From contig SNVD02014502.1 in the NCBI GenBank assembly GCA_013180625.2, positions 434,001 through 498,000 on the forward strand: a DNA stretch of 64,000 nt. The letters run 5' to 3'. Below are positions 1-11,620 of the stretch, in pieces. Numbering within the stretch: position 1 is the first letter of the stretch; every line of letters starts with the position of its first letter. The notes under the pieces were generated by a model. The model was not told the origin of the DNA. It did not search any database and worked only from the letters and a program-made list of their open reading frames with translations. The position numbers and the translations under genes are program-made. Source of the DNA: Boswellia sacra (lineage: Eukaryota > Streptophyta > Magnoliopsida > Sapindales > Burseraceae).

Positions 1-487
1 TGGACTTATAAAAGGAGGCCATATGGGAGAAGTTTAGTGTCCCATTGGAAATACTCCTCCACCCCCTCTATTTGTAAGGTCTCACATATAAGACCTCATA
101 GTTTAAGGGCCTTTCATTAAGAACCTTAAAGTTTGTAATATTTGTTTTCCCCCCTTTATTTTGGGTATTTGTAGTATTGCCCAATTGTTTGGGTAATTAT
201 AGTTTGGCCCAACTATTTAGGTAATTGCAGTTTGACCCAATAGTTGTGGTATTTGTATTGTGGCCCAAAACTTTGTAGTTCTCTTTGAAGATAGTGGAAA
301 GTTTCTTCAGCGGCGCCCGAGGACGTAGGTATTTATACCGAACCTCGTTAAATCTTGGTGTTATTTCTATTTCTGCATTGTGGTTAATTGGTTGCCTCTT
401 TAGTTGCTATTATATTCAATTATCTAGTATAGTTTGTGTTGTGCACTTGGTTGTTCTGTTGGTTACCGCTTCCGCTTGTGCATAACA
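1..487 (+). repeat. Right part of a Copia-type LTR entering from the left edge
   Basis: The stretch ends in cataaca at 487 and carries the sequence typical of plant Copia LTRs around 318-355 (an accounting-like block ggacgtaggtatttatacc followed by gaacctcgttaaatcttgg). No element body follows it on the right, so it is either the 3' LTR of an element lying to the left or a solo LTR. Positions ~165-270 contain about three degenerate ~33 bp repeats of the pattern ttgggtaattatagtttggccc. The start of the LTR is outside or at the window edge. No target duplication can be tested from here. Confidence 0.65.
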
Positions 488-1919
488 ATACAAACCAATT
501 AATTAAGAGAAACAAAATAAACCTCGCATAACTTACTTTATTGTGTACATAAACCATAATGCAAATGAAGAAGAAAATAGATTAATTATTTGTTTTCTCC
601 ATCATGAGATTAATTATTTCCTTTAGCCGGGGACACTGCATCAGGCAGGATGAACGGTGCGCCAAGTCTGAATGAAACTCATAACAAGAGCTGCCAATGC
701 AGCAATGAAAGCAATTAAGGTCCATGGACTACTAAAATGATCATAATAAACTTGAGCAAACCAACTTCTCCACTTTTCGTCATAATGCTTTTGGATATTT
801 TTCATAACACTCGAATACGCCAAAAAATGGGGCAGCTGATCAGTGCCAATTATCTCGTTGAATATTTTGGCTACTTCTTCATCGCTGCCAAGACGATTAA
901 GAAGTACCCGTTTCTCCCGCATCTCCTTAACATCATTCGATTCATCAATAAGCGAGTCAAGGAAGGATATATAAGAGGTTACCTCGGAGTTGTTGAGAAA
1001 ATCTGGGCATATTTCATAGGCAATCAAGTTCAAGAACTTGGGCACTTTAGAGTCATCAACTATTATCGAAGGAAGGGTCAAGGTTCCACCAGTTAACCAA
1101 TTAGAAGCAAAGCAAATGTCTTCTAAGGAACCACCTTTTTCAGCCTTCAACTTGATTCCAGAGGCTTTGAGCTCATTCACATTGCGGAATGTGAACCAAT
1201 CTTGTTCTTGTCCCTTGACTTTAGGTTCAGAGCCAGTGGCCTCTCCAGAGTCAGTGGCCTCATGTTTTCCTTGACGCAGGAGCTGTTACCTGAAAAGCTC
1301 TAGAAGATGGGTGGGCTTCTCCGATGATGATAGTTTTGTTTCTCGTACTCCGTCTAGGTGCCCTCTTGTGTGTTTGATGATGTTATCAATGAACTCAGAG
1401 ATCGAGGTCCTCATCTGATTCTGGCCTTCCTCCGATAAGAAGCTCATTATTGCCTAGGTAGTGAAGCTGGTTCTCCAACAAGAACAAATCCTGTTGTACA
1501 AATGCTGCTAGGTCATTTTTTATCTTCAATTCGTTCAACTTCTTATCACTTTGAGCTGAAGCACAGGTCTTGATGTAATGAAGCACCGCGCAACCATCCA
1601 TAAAAAATATCCAGGCAAGTAAATCGTTCTTGTCGTCCTTGATATCCTCCTCATAGTAGCACTTCTTCAAGTTCTCGATCTCCGTCTCAATCCTTTTGTA
1701 CAGACTCTCTGCATGTAAGACATTGTCTTGGATGAACCGAGCTACAAGTTTAATCTTGATCTTCTCTGCTGGCTTGAACTTTGATTCAGCATTATAGAAA
1801 GGGCCAATAGAGACCACTGTTGGTTGATAGTATTTTTCGATAATCTTGTCGCCCAGCATCAACGGAACCCTTTGTATCCGTGGTTTGGGACTCCGAGATT
1901 GATCTTTCCCCACAGCTAA

Positions 1920-2283
1920 TGCTGGAGTCAATCCCTCCCATGTGAATGGGTTGACTAAATGGAGGTAGGTATATGTTAAGTGACCCAACTCCATTTGTAG
2001 GTGAACAACTCTTCATCTAAATTTGAATTGTAATGCAGAACTCCTCCTATAAATTGAGGAAGTTCTGCAGAGTTAGATGCACTCCAGAAGGGAGCTAGGA
2101 GAGCTCCAGGAGGGATCTAGGAGAGCTCCAGGAGAGTGTATGTGAGGGAGCCAGGAGAGAGCCAGGAGAGCTCCAGGAAATTTAGGGGAGTTTTTTGTGT
2201 AAATCTTGTATATCAATTTTCTCTGTTAATACAAGTAAATTTTCTCCCAAATTCTGTTATGAGTTTGCATCGCATCCCCAACA
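1920..2283 (+). repeat. 5' LTR of the RT-less Copia element
   Basis: 364 bp, TG...CA ended. It holds a TATA-like tataaattgagg (about 2048-2059) followed by copies of a ggagagctccag-type repeat in the presumed transcribed R/U5 region. It is 141 bp shorter than its partner because of fewer repeat copies and the absence of a ~22 bp duplication near the start. Confidence 0.92.
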
Positions 2284-2560
2284 AGTGGTATCAGAGCCTC
2301 GTTGAGCTCCTAGAACGTCAGAACAGAGAGAAACAATTCAGAGAAAATTCGTCCCCTGTTTCTGGAAAATTTTGAATTTTCGGAAAGTGTTCGAATTTCG
2401 AATTTGAAGTGTCCAGTGTGTTCGTGAGATCGAAGAGATCATTCTGTAATTTTTCGACGACCGATCCGACCACCAGAGACTCCGCACGCGCCGAGCATCT
2501 GCACTGCGAGTGGTTTTCACTCGCCACACGCGCTGCACGCGCGTCTCAAGGAAGAAGACG

Positions 2561-2680
2561 ACCCACGTCAGCGCCACGCAATCCGCCACGTCAGCGGATC
2601 CATGTCAGCAAGGCCACGTCAGCAGCCACGTCAACGCTACGTCATCGACACGTGTCCAGCCTCTGCCACGTCAGCATATC
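2561..2680 (+). promoter_or_regulatory. Cluster of ACGTCA (bZIP-type) motifs in the Copia leader
   Basis: Within about 120 bp there are six ACGTCA cores, five of them as CCACGTCA/GCCACGTCA or close variants, plus one ACACGTGTCC G-box-like site. ACGT cores with GCCACGTCA (TGACGTGGC on the other strand) are known binding sites of plant bZIP factors. The cluster lies between the PBS and the gag start. Its regulatory role is inference. Confidence 0.45.
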
Positions 2681-2687
2681 TTTCTGA

Positions 2688-2860
2688 AATTACAATTTGG
2701 CCCCTGTATTTCTGGGTAATTACATTATGACCCCCAGAGTTTCTAAAATTTACATTTCAGTCCTTAGGAAATATCAGTTTAGCCCCTGTATTTCTGATTA
2801 ATAACATTATGCCCCCCCTCAGTTTCTGAAATTTCAGTTTAGTCCTTAAGGTTTCCAAGC
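2688..2860 (+). repeat. Two ~85 bp tandem repeats in the untranslated leader of the Copia element
   Basis: The pattern (cagttt)ggcccctgtatttctg...attacattatgaccccc...cagtttctgaaattt...cagtccttag occurs twice with small differences, starting near 2694 and 2777. It is noncoding and lies upstream of the gag ATG at 2984. Confidence 0.6.
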
Positions 2861-2983
2861 TTAGTATTTATTGCATAAAAAGAATTTTTGAGCCCCAGAA
2901 GAGGATATTCCACCTTTTTTTACCGTTCCGGGGCTCGGATTTTTGAAATTCAATTTTCATTTTAGTGAATTAATTATTCTAAA

Positions 2984-5457
2984 ATGGAAGAATCATCCGA
3001 AGCCATGATTAAATTGACTGCTACCAACTACACACTATGGAGACCCAGGATGGAGGATCTCCTTAGTTGTAAGGATCTATATGATCCTATAGAATTTCAA
3101 GGGCAGAGACCTGAGACAGAAAAAGAGGCAAAGTGGAAGAAAATTAACAGAAAATGCATCGGTCAGATCAGACAATGGATCGACCACAGTGTCTTCCACT
3201 ATGTAGCCAAGGAAACAGATGCATATTCTCTATGGACAAAATTAGAGAGTATGTATCAAGCCAAGTCAGCACGGAACAAAGCCATCCTGATGAGACGGCT
3301 TGTTAACTTGAAGTTGCGAAGTGGAACTCCTGTAGCAGAACATACAAGTGAGTTCCAGAACTTGGTGAATCAGTTGACAGCAGTCGAGTTAAAGCTTGGA
3401 GACGAAGAACAAGCCCTTCTACTTCTCAGTTCCCTTCCAGATTCATGGGAGACGTTAGTGGTCTCCATCAGTAATTCAGCACCTGGAGGCAAACTTACCT
3501 TGTCAATGGTTAAGGATGCCTTGATGAACGAGGAGGCGAGAAGAAAAGATGCAGGCGCCAGTCAAGATGAAGCCTACATCATGGAGAATCGGGGAAGACA
3601 GTCTCGAGGTGAAGACTGGAGAAGAGGTAGAAGCAAAAGCAGAGGCAGGTCGACAAACAGAAGGGGCAGGTCAACAGATGGGCAGAGACCCACCTACAAA
3701 TGCTATCACTGTGGCAAAGAGGGTCACATGAAAAAAATTGTCGCAATCTTCAGAAGCAGAACCAGGAGAGTTCACAGGCATATAGTAATGAAGAGCCACG
3801 AGTTACAGTGGTAGAAGATGTGACCATTTGTACAGAAGAGACGTGCTTCCACACAGCAGACCAAGGAATAGAATGGGTAATAGACACAGCAGCTTCCTAC
3901 CACGTCACTCCTTGCAAAGAGATCTTCACCACGTACAAAGCAGGAGACTTTGGGATAGTGAAGATGGGAAACAACAGCACCGCCAAAATTATGGGAATTG
4001 GTGATGTTCAATTCCAAACGAACGTCGGATGCAAAATAACTTTGAAGGACGTTCTTCATGTGCCAGATCTCCGACTCAACTTGCTCTCGATAAAAGCCTT
4101 TGATCAGCAAGGCTATGATAGCTACTTCACCAATGGTGCATGGAAGATGTTGAAGGGGGTCATGGTGGTTGCTCGAGGTAAATTATGTGATAATCTTTAC
4201 AGGACCCATGTAAAGATAAACGGAGAGAGCCTTCATGTAGCAGAGCACATGGTATCTCAGGATTTGTGGCATAAAAGGCTTGGTCATATGGGTGAGAAGG
4301 GTTTATCAATCCTTCAAAAGAAGAAGCTGATCACTGTTTCCAAGGATGCAGCGTCTCATCCTTGCGACTATTGCTTGTACGGGAAACAACAGAGGGTGTC
4401 ATTCAGCTCCTCATCAGTGAAGAAATCAAAGTTGTTGGAGCTAGTACACAGTGATGTATGCGAACCTCTCGAAGTCGAGTCCTTAACAGGTATTTCTTGA
4501 CCTTCATTGATGATGCATCTCGGAAAGTGTGGGTGTATTTCCTCAGGACGAAGGATGAAGTTCTGGAGAAGTTCAAGGAGTTTCACGCCATGATAGAACG
4601 TGAAACAGGTAAAAAGATAAAATACCTTCGATCAGATAATGGAGGCGAGTATACCTCCAGAGAGTTCAATGCTTATTGTAGGAGATATGGTATCCGTCAT
4701 GAAAGAACGATCCCACGCATACCACAGCACAATGGAGTGGATGAGAGGATGAATCGAAACATTATGGAACGAGTCAGGAGCATGCTCAGATTGGCTAAGT
4801 TACCCAAGCCATTCTGGGGGGAGGCAGTTTGTACAGCCTGTTATCTAATCAATAGAACACCATCAGTGCCACTGAACTTCGAGATTCCAGAAAAGGTATG
4901 GTCTAATAAAAAGCCCTCCTGCAATCATTTGAAAGTGTTTGGTTGTTTAGCCTTCGTACATGTATCCAAGGAGCTCAGACAGAAGCTCGATGCAAGAACT
5001 GTTCCATGTATCTTCATCGGTTATGGAGATGAAGAATTCGGATACAGACTATGGGACCCAAAAGAAAAGAAAGTCATCCGCAGCAGAGATGTGGTGTTCC
5101 ATGAAGACCAAACTTTTGAAGATGCTGAAAAGACAACAATATCTACAAATCCCACTAGCAGTGCCCCAGATATTGTTGCAGATTCTATCCCAGCATCAAA
5201 TACCACAGGAAATGACGAGGTACCAGAAGAAGTTACAGAAGCAGATTAGGAGGAGGAAAATAAAGAGATTGTTGAGCCAGGGGGAGCCACAATCTACTGT
5301 ACCTCTTGAAGCTAAAGAACCTCAGCCAAGACGATCTGAGCGAGGTAGGATTCCGTCGAGGAAATATCCGGAATCAGAATATACACTGCTTACTGATGAA
5401 GGGGGAGCCAGAAAATTAGAACTATGTAGAGACATAGTTGAATTAGAGGCTGACTGA
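2984..5457 (+). pseudogene. Degenerate Copia gag-pol remnant (gag, protease, integrase; no RT)
   Basis: Gag starts at ATG 2984 (MEESSEAMIKLTATNYTLW) and carries the UBN2-type gag domain and a zinc knuckle (CYHCGKEGHMKK..C). The frame shifts at an A-run near 3,733. The second frame (to 4500) has a protease motif WVIDTAASYHVTP and GAG-pre-integrase (LWHKRLGHMGEKG, CDYCLYGKQ). A second shift near 4,480 opens the integrase core, with the expected acidic residues in FIDDAS, SDNGGEY and NGVDERMNR. A third shift near 5,220 leads to PRRSERGRIPS and then directly to KLELCRDIVELEAD and a stop, which looks like the extreme C-terminus of a Copia polyprotein. The missing block corresponds to RT and RNase H. 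Confidence 0.85.
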
Positions 5458-5503
5458 GTATCTTTGTGGATATTCCCCTTCACATGGGATGGAGGGGGAG
5501 AAT

Positions 5504-6008
5504 TGCTGGAGTCAATCCCTCCCATATGAATGGGTTGACTAAATGGAGGTAGGTATATGTTAGGTGACCCAACTCCATTTGTAGGTGAACAACTCTTCAC
5601 CTACAAATGGAGTTGGACTCTTCACCTAAATTTGAATTGTAATGCAGAACTCCTCCTATAAATTGAGGAAGTTCTGCAGAGTTGGATGCACTCTAGGAGG
5701 GAGCCAGGAGAGCTCCAGGAGAGAGCCAAGAGAGCTCCAGGAGAGTGTATGTGAGGGAGCCAGGAGAGCTCCAAGAGAGAGCCAAGAGAGCTCCAGGAGA
5801 GAGTCAGGAGAGCTCCATGTATAAATTAGAGAAACTCCAGAGAGAGTCTAGGTTCCAGAACCAGAGAGTTCTGAGAGTGTAGAGAGCCAGGAGAGCTCCA
5901 GGAAATTTAGGGGAGTTTTTTGTGTAAATCTTGTATATCAATTTTCTCTGTTAATACAAGTGAATTTTCTCCCAAATTCTGTTCTGAGTTTGCATCGCAT
6001 CCCCAACA
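5504..6008 (+). repeat. 3' LTR of the RT-less Copia element
   Basis: 505 bp, with the same ends as the 5' LTR. The extra length comes from a duplicated ~22 bp segment near 5,590-5,620 and from additional copies of the gagagccaggagagctcc repeat (5,695-5,905), including a divergent stretch with ccagaaccagagagttctg. Confidence 0.92.
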
Positions 6009-8984
6009 GCTAATGCATCGTTAAAGACTTTAAGCTTCTCCTAGAATGAACTCGATTGCGCTCTTTCATTGATAACGATCGTGACGACGCTCAGCTTTTC
6101 ACTCTCCTCTACTGGTTGGTAAGAGCCTCCACTTGCTTCATGATCGGTTTGTTTCCTCACAATCTTCCTTTCTCGGACCTCCTCCATGGAAACGATGAAG
6201 TCATTGGTGGACATTTTGGAATTGGAAGAGATCTAAAGTTGTTGCTCTTAGAGAATTGCAGTATTGAAATGTTTGGGTTTGATATGCGTGCGTTTTGAAC
6301 GTAATAAACAATATATGGGTAATAAGTTAAGCTTGATCTACGTGCATGCTTTACCTTAAATGCCGCTACATATGCGTCTATAAACGCATTTAGTAATTTG
6401 GATAACAGTTCATGCGTAAATTCATGGTACAAAGCTTAGATTGATATAAACAAATGTGATATGATTTGAAGAGTGCGAAAATTATTTTACAACCAAAAAA
6501 AGGCAGAAAAAAATTTATAACGCGAAAATCATGCAACATTATCATGTGATTAGCTTATGTTACTAGGTGTTAGATTAGTGTAATATTAATTTTTTTTATA
6601 TCACGTAGAATCAGGATATACCATCTCTTGATTTGAGTTTTTCTAATATTTTCAACTAAATTTCCTATCTATCTATGAGTATTTAATATTTATTACATTT
6701 TTTTAAATATTATTTTCTATTAACTACGCACCACGCTCATATATGTCAGTTAGATTTCGCTGAGGTAAAATTAATATAAAGAGGGAATCGTGGTCCGTAC
6801 ACAAACATACTTTTCATTAAAGTTAATGTCTATATATAAACTTTATGAACACAGTAATCATGGTATCAATCGACATGCGTAATTATAACTTCCTAGCTGG
6901 TGCTATCCAACCGATGGAAATTTAGATCACAAAGTAACAAAAGCATTAGTGCTAGCTCTTTGTTTGCAACATGTTTCAACTAAAAGCTGGAAAAGGATAA
7001 AGTTGATATATATAATTATAATAAGAGGCATCACAACGAAGCTGCTTTTATGTGATAGAGGTGAAAGCTTTCACTAGCAGGATGATAATATATAATATTG
7101 TACTACAACTTCCCATATAAATAACTTTACACAAATATTTTACACCCAAAAGAGTGCTCTTTAAGTCTTATCATAATCTCTGGATAGGTTTCACAAATCA
7201 CGGGTAACTTGCACAAGCTAGCATAATGGTTTTGGCTATATAGTATTGAAGGATGAAACTATGGTTAAGTCGATAACTACTAGTTTGAACTTTTAGGTAA
7301 AGTGGTAGACTTAACATGCTATTATAGTCTTTTGATACAACAGTTCAAGATTCAAATTCTGGTTGTAGATTAAAAAAGAAAAATATATTGGTTCACATAT
7401 AAAACTCAAAAGAGGTTGCGAGGCACGGTCAACGTGCAACAAAACGTGAGATTCTTACATGTGATGGGGGCGTAACAAAACATCAGGAGGATAAAACTAT
7501 TTAGCTCACACCTGTTAGCTGAAACCTTTAGGGAAAGTGACAATCTTAACATATAGTGAAGTCAGTGAAGTGCTCTTTATTGAATCTATTTATATTTTTC
7601 ATTTAGGAGATTTTTTATATGTAGAGACTACAGAAATAAAAAATTATATGCGCAAAAGAATTGTGATATAATTCTGTCTACACGGAATTGTTAAGACAAA
7701 AATTTACCAAATCCCTCTTGTAGGGAGTTAATTTCATGTTCATTGATTTTATTAATTTTTTTAATATCAATTATTGACCTAGTTAGGAAATTGTATTTCT
7801 TAAATTTGAAAAGAAAAATGAATACAATTATATAAATGACTATGAGAATTTATGTATTCATATATCAGCTGTATCTTGTTTCCTTTCTTTTGGAACATAC
7901 CAATTATTTATGGTTTTATTGCTAAAAATTTAACGCATATACGGCTTAAGTTCAATTTCATTTAGAAAGAGATATTGTTTATAAAAAGATATTCAACCAT
8001 TTATGATTATAGATGAGTTGTAGATATAGTATTATTCTTAACAAAAATAATCAGCAAATCAAGCATTATTGTTCAAGAGAGAGGAGAGCACTAGGCAAGA
8101 TGTTATATATAAAAAGCATAAAACTTATAATGAATTTAATCTACCTTTAGTTTCCAATTGGATCACTAGGCAAAGAATTATAAAACAAAGATGTTATAGC
8201 CAGCAGTGAAAACTTAATTTTGCCTTTAGTTTCACTTAATTGGATAAGAATTGTTTGCCTTTTTGTACGGATCGAGTTATCTTATCATTTTGTTCTATAT
8301 TAACGGGACAAGTAATCAACGTGAATTGTGAGGTTAGCATTGTTGGCCTTTCCATTACTAGATAAAGAGAGCTCAAGACGAGCTAATTAAAGTTGTACGA
8401 AACGGGAATCTCCGTCCTCTCTCATTCGAGTTGCTAATAAGTGGAAATTAAATAAAGTTTATTCTTTAATTTGATTCCAAAATACGTGAAGTGGACTTCA
8501 CATGGTTAAGGCTTTTTAAAATTTTTGTTTCTCATTGAAATTAATCTCATTGCTAGTATCAAATATGTTTTCTGGTGGTTTACCTTTTATATATATAGAC
8601 TAAAAAGTTCTGATCCGTAGATCAAGTTTTGTAATTAAGTACCAAAAAAATGAATAAAAGTGCCTCCTTAATTAATGGTTCTTTCATTAAAGAGATGGGA
8701 TAACAATATGGCAAAATAGCTTAAACTTAAAAAGAAAAAAAATTATTTCCACAAAATCCATTTATATTATATTTAATTGTGTTATAATCTAACTTGTCAA
8801 AACCTACTTTTTATTTCATTATATGTGAAAAAAATGTAAGAATTATTTAAACAAAATCTATTTATTTAAAAATCCTATTGTGAGATTAAGAAAATTTCAA
8901 AATTATCATCAAATGAAAAATTGAAGTACAAATATCTACATTATAAACCTATGGAACGATTATCAATTTGAAGAAGTTATCAAA

Positions 8985-10862
8985 TGAAAAATAGGAGTTA
9001 AAGCGCTTAAAGTGGAAAATTTGAAGATTTTTGAATTAGAGAAGTTGCACTCCAGCGCAAGATGGATGGCGCAACGGTGCAAGTTCCAGCAAAATAGATC
9101 AAAACTCAGAGACATTGTACTCCTACGCAACCTCAGCCATACAGCTGCGCAAGTTCGAATCTGAAAAATTTTAGAAATTCTATTTAAGCTAGGATTCAGA
9201 TCTCTTCTCATATAGAGTATAAATAGGTGTATTTGAGGTCTATTCTAGGGTAAGAGAGAAGTCATTAGAGGTGCTTTGGAGGCCAAGAAATCGGACTACA
9301 ACTATTGGAGGCACGAATCAAGATTGAATCTTCAAGAAATCTTCAAAATTTCTAGTCCTTTCTTCCCTCTTTGTACTAAATGATTTCAATTCGATTTTGT
9401 GTTTTTTCTTTTCACATTATGAACTAAATTTCTTTTTTTAGGGTTAGGATGTAGCCAAGTTTGATACTCCAATTATTTTAATTCATTATATTGATGTTTA
9501 TTCAATCCTTATTAAGTGAATTAATCATATGCTTAATGCTTATGATTGTCTGACCAACTATTGCATGAACTAAGATATAAATTAGGCTGTAAAGTTGATT
9601 TATATTAGTCCTTGATTAATTTGCCATAAATTATATGAGATAAAGATATAATTGTGATTTATGCAACCAAATATGATTTCTTATGCTTAATGGATATTTA
9701 TAAGTTTTTAGATGAGACAGAGATGTGATTCTCCCTATAATTATACATTGTTGTTGCTTGGGAAAGAATAACAAATACTTTAGTGAAATTGGCTGTCAAC
9801 AAGTGAATAAACATTGATTAAATTGGATTGAAATAATAGAGTGGATAACTAATTAGGCGAAACCTGATACCCTAGATCCTCATTCATTAGATTCTTCTAA
9901 ATTTAGTTTAAACATTATTTAATTTCTTAGTATTACTTTTAATCCAGTAATTTTGTTAGTCAATTCTTTCAAATTTGCTATTAAAATTTTATTATTCAAA
10001 TAAAATCAGAGTTAGATTATGTTTAGTAGTTGATAATCAATCCTCATGGGAATGATACTCATTCATCACTATATTATTATTCAAATAAAATCAGAGCTAG
10101 ACTGCTAAAGTCTTCTTTACAACCTCTTTCACTAGGAATCTAAAACAATGCCTCTGTAATTGAGGAGAAACTATCTAATGACTAGAAGAAAAAAAATGTG
10201 AAGCTAAGCTTGAGAGCTTGTTGGATGACCATAATTAAATAGACTCCCTTAAAATGGTGCTCCTAAGTCGCCTCTTATTGCTTTCTAGGTGTCACAAACC
10301 TCTTTTTAGTTTGGATTACCTTTCCTAATTGAAATAGGATTACATTAATTAATCCCTTTCCTATTTGACATAAGACTATGAGCCCTAATGTAACTAGATG
10401 ATTCCTTGTTTGAAATAGTATTTATAACTGCTTTAACTAGGAATATAATTCTCCTATTACAACTAAGATTTCCTTTTTTTAGTGTTTTGAAAATAACTTC
10501 AATATTTAACATCACGCATATTAGTAAAACACATGTACAACTTAATTTTGCTTCAAAATTGAAAAAGTATGAATCCTAATGCTGATATGATGCAAATTAG
10601 AACACTTGGATCCCATTAGTATTTAGTGTTTAAATTCTAGCTATAGATGTGCTTATAGGCTTTAAGTCATAGCAAAATCGCAAAAAATGTTTAATTCATA
10701 GAAAGGATCGACAAGCACATTGATAGGGCAGTATGCAAGTGTAACATACATTCACATTAAAATGTGATTCATCTAACCATTCCAATGAGGTCTAGACATC
10801 CAACTGAATGATACTATAGATCTAACCAAAATGATGCCTCAACATCCAACGAGGCCATGAAT
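8985..10862. mobile_element. Block present only in unit 1, possible LTR-retrotransposon relic
   Basis: Unit 2 reads straight across from gaagaagttat (~20,320) to the segment with gaccaaaccgaatgtctcaaa (~20,370). Unit 1 has about 1.9 kb extra between the matching points. The block includes repeated gcgcaa motifs (9,050-9,150), a TATA-like tataaataggtg near 9,220 and a terminal stretch tcaatcctcatgggaatgatactc (~10,038-10,061) that resembles the U5 end of gypsy-type LTRs. A 23 bp direct repeat, ttattattcaaataaaatcagag, occurs near 9,990 and 10,074. No coding domain is seen and the ends are not defined, so a unit 2 deletion is also possible. Confidence 0.35.
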
Positions 10863-11158
10863 CCAATGCTACACATTAAGACCAGACCGAATATCTCAAA
10901 TCAAAATTCCATAATTAATCAAATGTGCACAAAATCATATATGACAACATAAACGAAAATCATATATATGATTCCATTATTAATAATTGCAACTGAATAG
11001 AACAGAGATCCTATTAACATCTCCTAAGTACACCAACAAAATAATTAAGCAATGTTAGGCCTTGTAGATACTTGAGTGTACATCAAACTATGCACGTATA
11101 ACTAATGCAAATGGAATTTCTACATATAAACCTTTTCATTGTCATCCTTGACACATAG

Positions 11159-11620
11159 TGTAACGACCCATCCCCCGCCCGATCTCTCCCGGGCGCACAC
11201 GGACCCCCCTGCCCTGCCTCCGGGGTCACAGGTACATGGCCGGACACTCCAAGGTATTGTCCGCTCTGGGCCCACTGGCCCGCACGGTTTTGTCCACTGG
11301 GTATCTACACCCAGTGACGCCTCCCCCACTCGAACCCAAGACCCCAAAGGTCATTCAAGTTCGAAGTGAGTACCATTCGAGGCAACTTGCCCGAATGGTA
11401 CTCACTTCGAACTCCAATGACCTTTGGGGTCTTGGGTTCGAGTGGGGGAGGCGTCACACCCGTGTGTAGATACACGGAGTGTGGACAAAACCGTACGGGA
11501 CCGGTGGGCCCAGAGCGGACAATACCTTAGAGTGTCCGGCCATGTACCTGTGACCCCGGAGGCAGGGCAGGGGGGTCCGTGTGCGCCCGGGAGAGATCGG
11601 GCGGGGGATGGGTCGTTACA
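11159..11620. mobile_element. GC-rich foldback (long inverted repeat) element with 5 bp target duplication
   Basis: The element starts tgtaacgaccca and ends tgggtcgttaca, and is flanked by catag at 11,154-11,158 and 11,621-11,625. The unit 2 copy (~20,635-20,660) has the uninterrupted site. The two arms (about 225 bp each) are almost completely complementary around a centre at gaggcaacttgccc (~11,375-11,388). The arms differ mainly in a ~30 bp central patch (~11,295-11,320 versus ~11,455-11,485). It is strikingly GC-rich against AT-rich surroundings and has no coding potential beyond chance ORFs. A transcript would fold into one long hairpin. Confidence 0.88.

Larger units (their letters stand above)
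1920..6008 (+). mobile_element. Copia LTR retrotransposon lacking reverse transcriptase, inserted in DUF247 psi-1
   Basis: The ends are exact: LTRs begin tgctggagtc and end ccccaaca, and the element is bounded by a 5 bp target duplication gctaa (1915-1919 and 6009-6013). The 5' LTR is 1920-2283 and the 3' LTR 5504-6008. A primer-binding site matching initiator Met-tRNA (tggtatcagagc) lies at 2286-2297, and a purine tract (ggatggagggggagaa) precedes the 3' LTR. The body encodes gag, protease, GAG-pre-integrase and integrase in three frames, then jumps to a short pol-like C-terminus. No YVDD motif or any other RT/RNase H sequence is present between the LTRs. It is thus an internally deleted, non-autonomous copy. 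Confidence 0.93.
641..6069 (-). pseudogene. DUF247 family pseudogene (copy psi-1), split by a Copia insertion
   Basis: Plant DUF247 (UPF0481) proteins have a conserved N-terminal RVP...VVSIGP block, a DLxLLENQ motif and a C-terminal membrane anchor. Here 1395-1919 encodes the N-terminal half (RIQRVPLMLGDK, TVVSIGPF, QDLFLLENQ) and 641-1180 the C-terminal half (LNLIAYEICPDF, DSLIDESNDVKEMREK, SSPWTLIAFIAALAALVMSF membrane segment). The two halves are in different frames. A TAA stop interrupts a HLLELFR stretch near 1,300, and the 5' end lies beyond a 4.1 kb Copia element (1920-6008). The most upstream ATG, at 6069, runs into a stop after about 20 codons in the wrong frame; copy psi-2 shares this break. 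The gene is therefore dead, and probably was before the transposon arrived. Order on the minus strand: DUF247-A upstream, then this copy. Confidence 0.85.
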
